In this document: piece by piece, positions 63,739 to 64,000 of the stretch
How positions within the stretch are numbered: the stretch's first letter is position 1
How the letters are laid out: every line of letters starts with the position of its first letter
From: Clostridiales bacterium
Lineage (GTDB): Bacteria > Bacillota > Clostridia > Peptostreptococcales > Anaerovoracaceae
Length of the DNA: 64,000 bases
Assembly (NCBI GenBank): GCA_015243575.1
Contig: CP042469.1
Coordinates: forward strand, 2,508,929-2,572,928
Direction: 5' to 3'
The notes under the pieces: model-generated
The model's database searches: none
Told to the model about the DNA's origin: nothing
Seen by the model: only the letters and a program-made list of their open reading frames with translations
Translations under genes and position numbers: made by a program

Positions 63739-63939
63739 TTATAAAGAAGGTTCTATGTTTTTAGTGTTATGCACATTAAAACATTCTTTTATTGTATCCT
63801 CCCTACCTTTAGGTACAACATTACTTGTTTGGTCAAATATATTTAACATATCAGTTTTGAATGAATTATCAGCTATTATTTCCAGTTCATCAAAACTCGC
63901 TGAATATTCCGGAGCCAATGACTCCACCTGACCGGTCAC
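63739..63939 (-). CDS. Hypothetical short open frame, doubtful
   Basis: A 66-codon frame begins in the IS-like terminal repeats (MTGQVESLAPEYSAS) and runs out into unrecognised sequence. No ribosome site fits. It is more probably a chance frame across an insertion boundary than a gene. Confidence 0.2.
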   Translation of the reverse strand: MTGQVESLAPEYSASFDELEIIADNSFKTDMLNIFDQTSNVVPKGREDTIKECFNVHNTKNIEPSL

Positions 63940-64000
63940 AGGAAACCGCTATTCCGGTTTAAAGGGAACCAACATTCCGGTGCTGGAAACCGTTTAAATA
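63905..64000. mobile_element. Partial IS21-like end at the window edge
   Basis: ATTCCGG recurs at 63905, 63951 and 63974 with CCGGTTT/GGAAACCG variants between them, the multiple terminal-repeat pattern of IS21-family elements. The remainder would lie beyond 64000. Confidence 0.4.

Noticed and set aside
1-64000. tRNA or rRNA genes
   Set aside because: I saw no CCA-ended cloverleaf with a TTCAA-type T arm or any rRNA core sequence; SRP RNA and the riboswitch are the only clear structured RNAs.

Overview
The window is chromosomal DNA of a low-to-moderate GC, anaerobic, probably spore-forming Firmicute of class Clostridia. The grounds are strong GGAGG ribosome sites, frequent TTG/GTG starts, a BofA homologue next to the dnaX-ybaB-recR cluster, a LexA box of Gram-positive type, a c-di-AMP (ydaO/yuaA) riboswitch, an Ech-type energy-converting hydrogenase and several amino-acid permeases. 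An amino-acid fermenter of the Anaerovoracaceae kind would fit, but genus cannot be settled from sequence reading alone.

Layout. 0-19.9 kb is mostly housekeeping: class II fructose-bisphosphate aldolase, two EamA exporters, a PHP phosphatase, a branched-chain amino-acid operon (ilvE-ilvB-two ilvN paralogues; ilvB has a cluster of G-run losses), nicotinate phosphoribosyltransferase, uvrB-uvrA with a LexA box, a c-di-AMP riboswitch about 0.5 kb upstream of citrate synthase, a membrane-anchored LuxR regulator and a LysP-like permease. 20.0-33.2 kb is one long minus-strand cluster: six Ech hydrogenase subunits (EchA-F), then hypA, hypB, hypF, a DUF362/ferredoxin gene, hypC, hypD and hypE, so enzyme and NiFe-cofactor assembly genes are transcribed together from a promoter near 33.14 kb that has two inverted-repeat operator candidates behind it. 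33.3-36.8 kb holds two more amino-acid permeases. 37-42.3 kb is the bofA / yaaL / recR / ybaB / dnaX / SRP RNA block plus an AIR-synthase-like protein and a HIT protein. 42.5-50.4 kb is a metal-transport neighbourhood: a YibE/F pair, a small CxxC membrane protein, a zinc-type ABC transporter (znuA-znuC-znuB) with a lipoprotein, a third YibE/F protein and a flavodoxin-ferredoxin fusion.

From about 51.5 kb to the end the DNA is AT-richer and mobile. A NAD-dependent DNA ligase gene is cut in its OB domain. Next to it is a tightly coupled minus-strand array of three tyrosine-recombinase-like genes, a coiled-coil protein and a five-repeat treble-clef zinc protein, resembling a Tn554-type (TnpA/B/C) element. 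That element is itself damaged: a 2440-bp IS21-family insertion (6-bp target duplication) splits the second recombinase, an in-frame TAG splits the third, and a 1370-bp IS256-family insertion has duplicated the Shine-Dalgarno sequence of the first. An AlbA_2-domain protein and IS21-like terminal repeats close the window. The recombinase array in ligA is the most unusual system here; the c-di-AMP riboswitch before citrate synthase and the repeat-rich hydrogenase operon are the other points of most interest.
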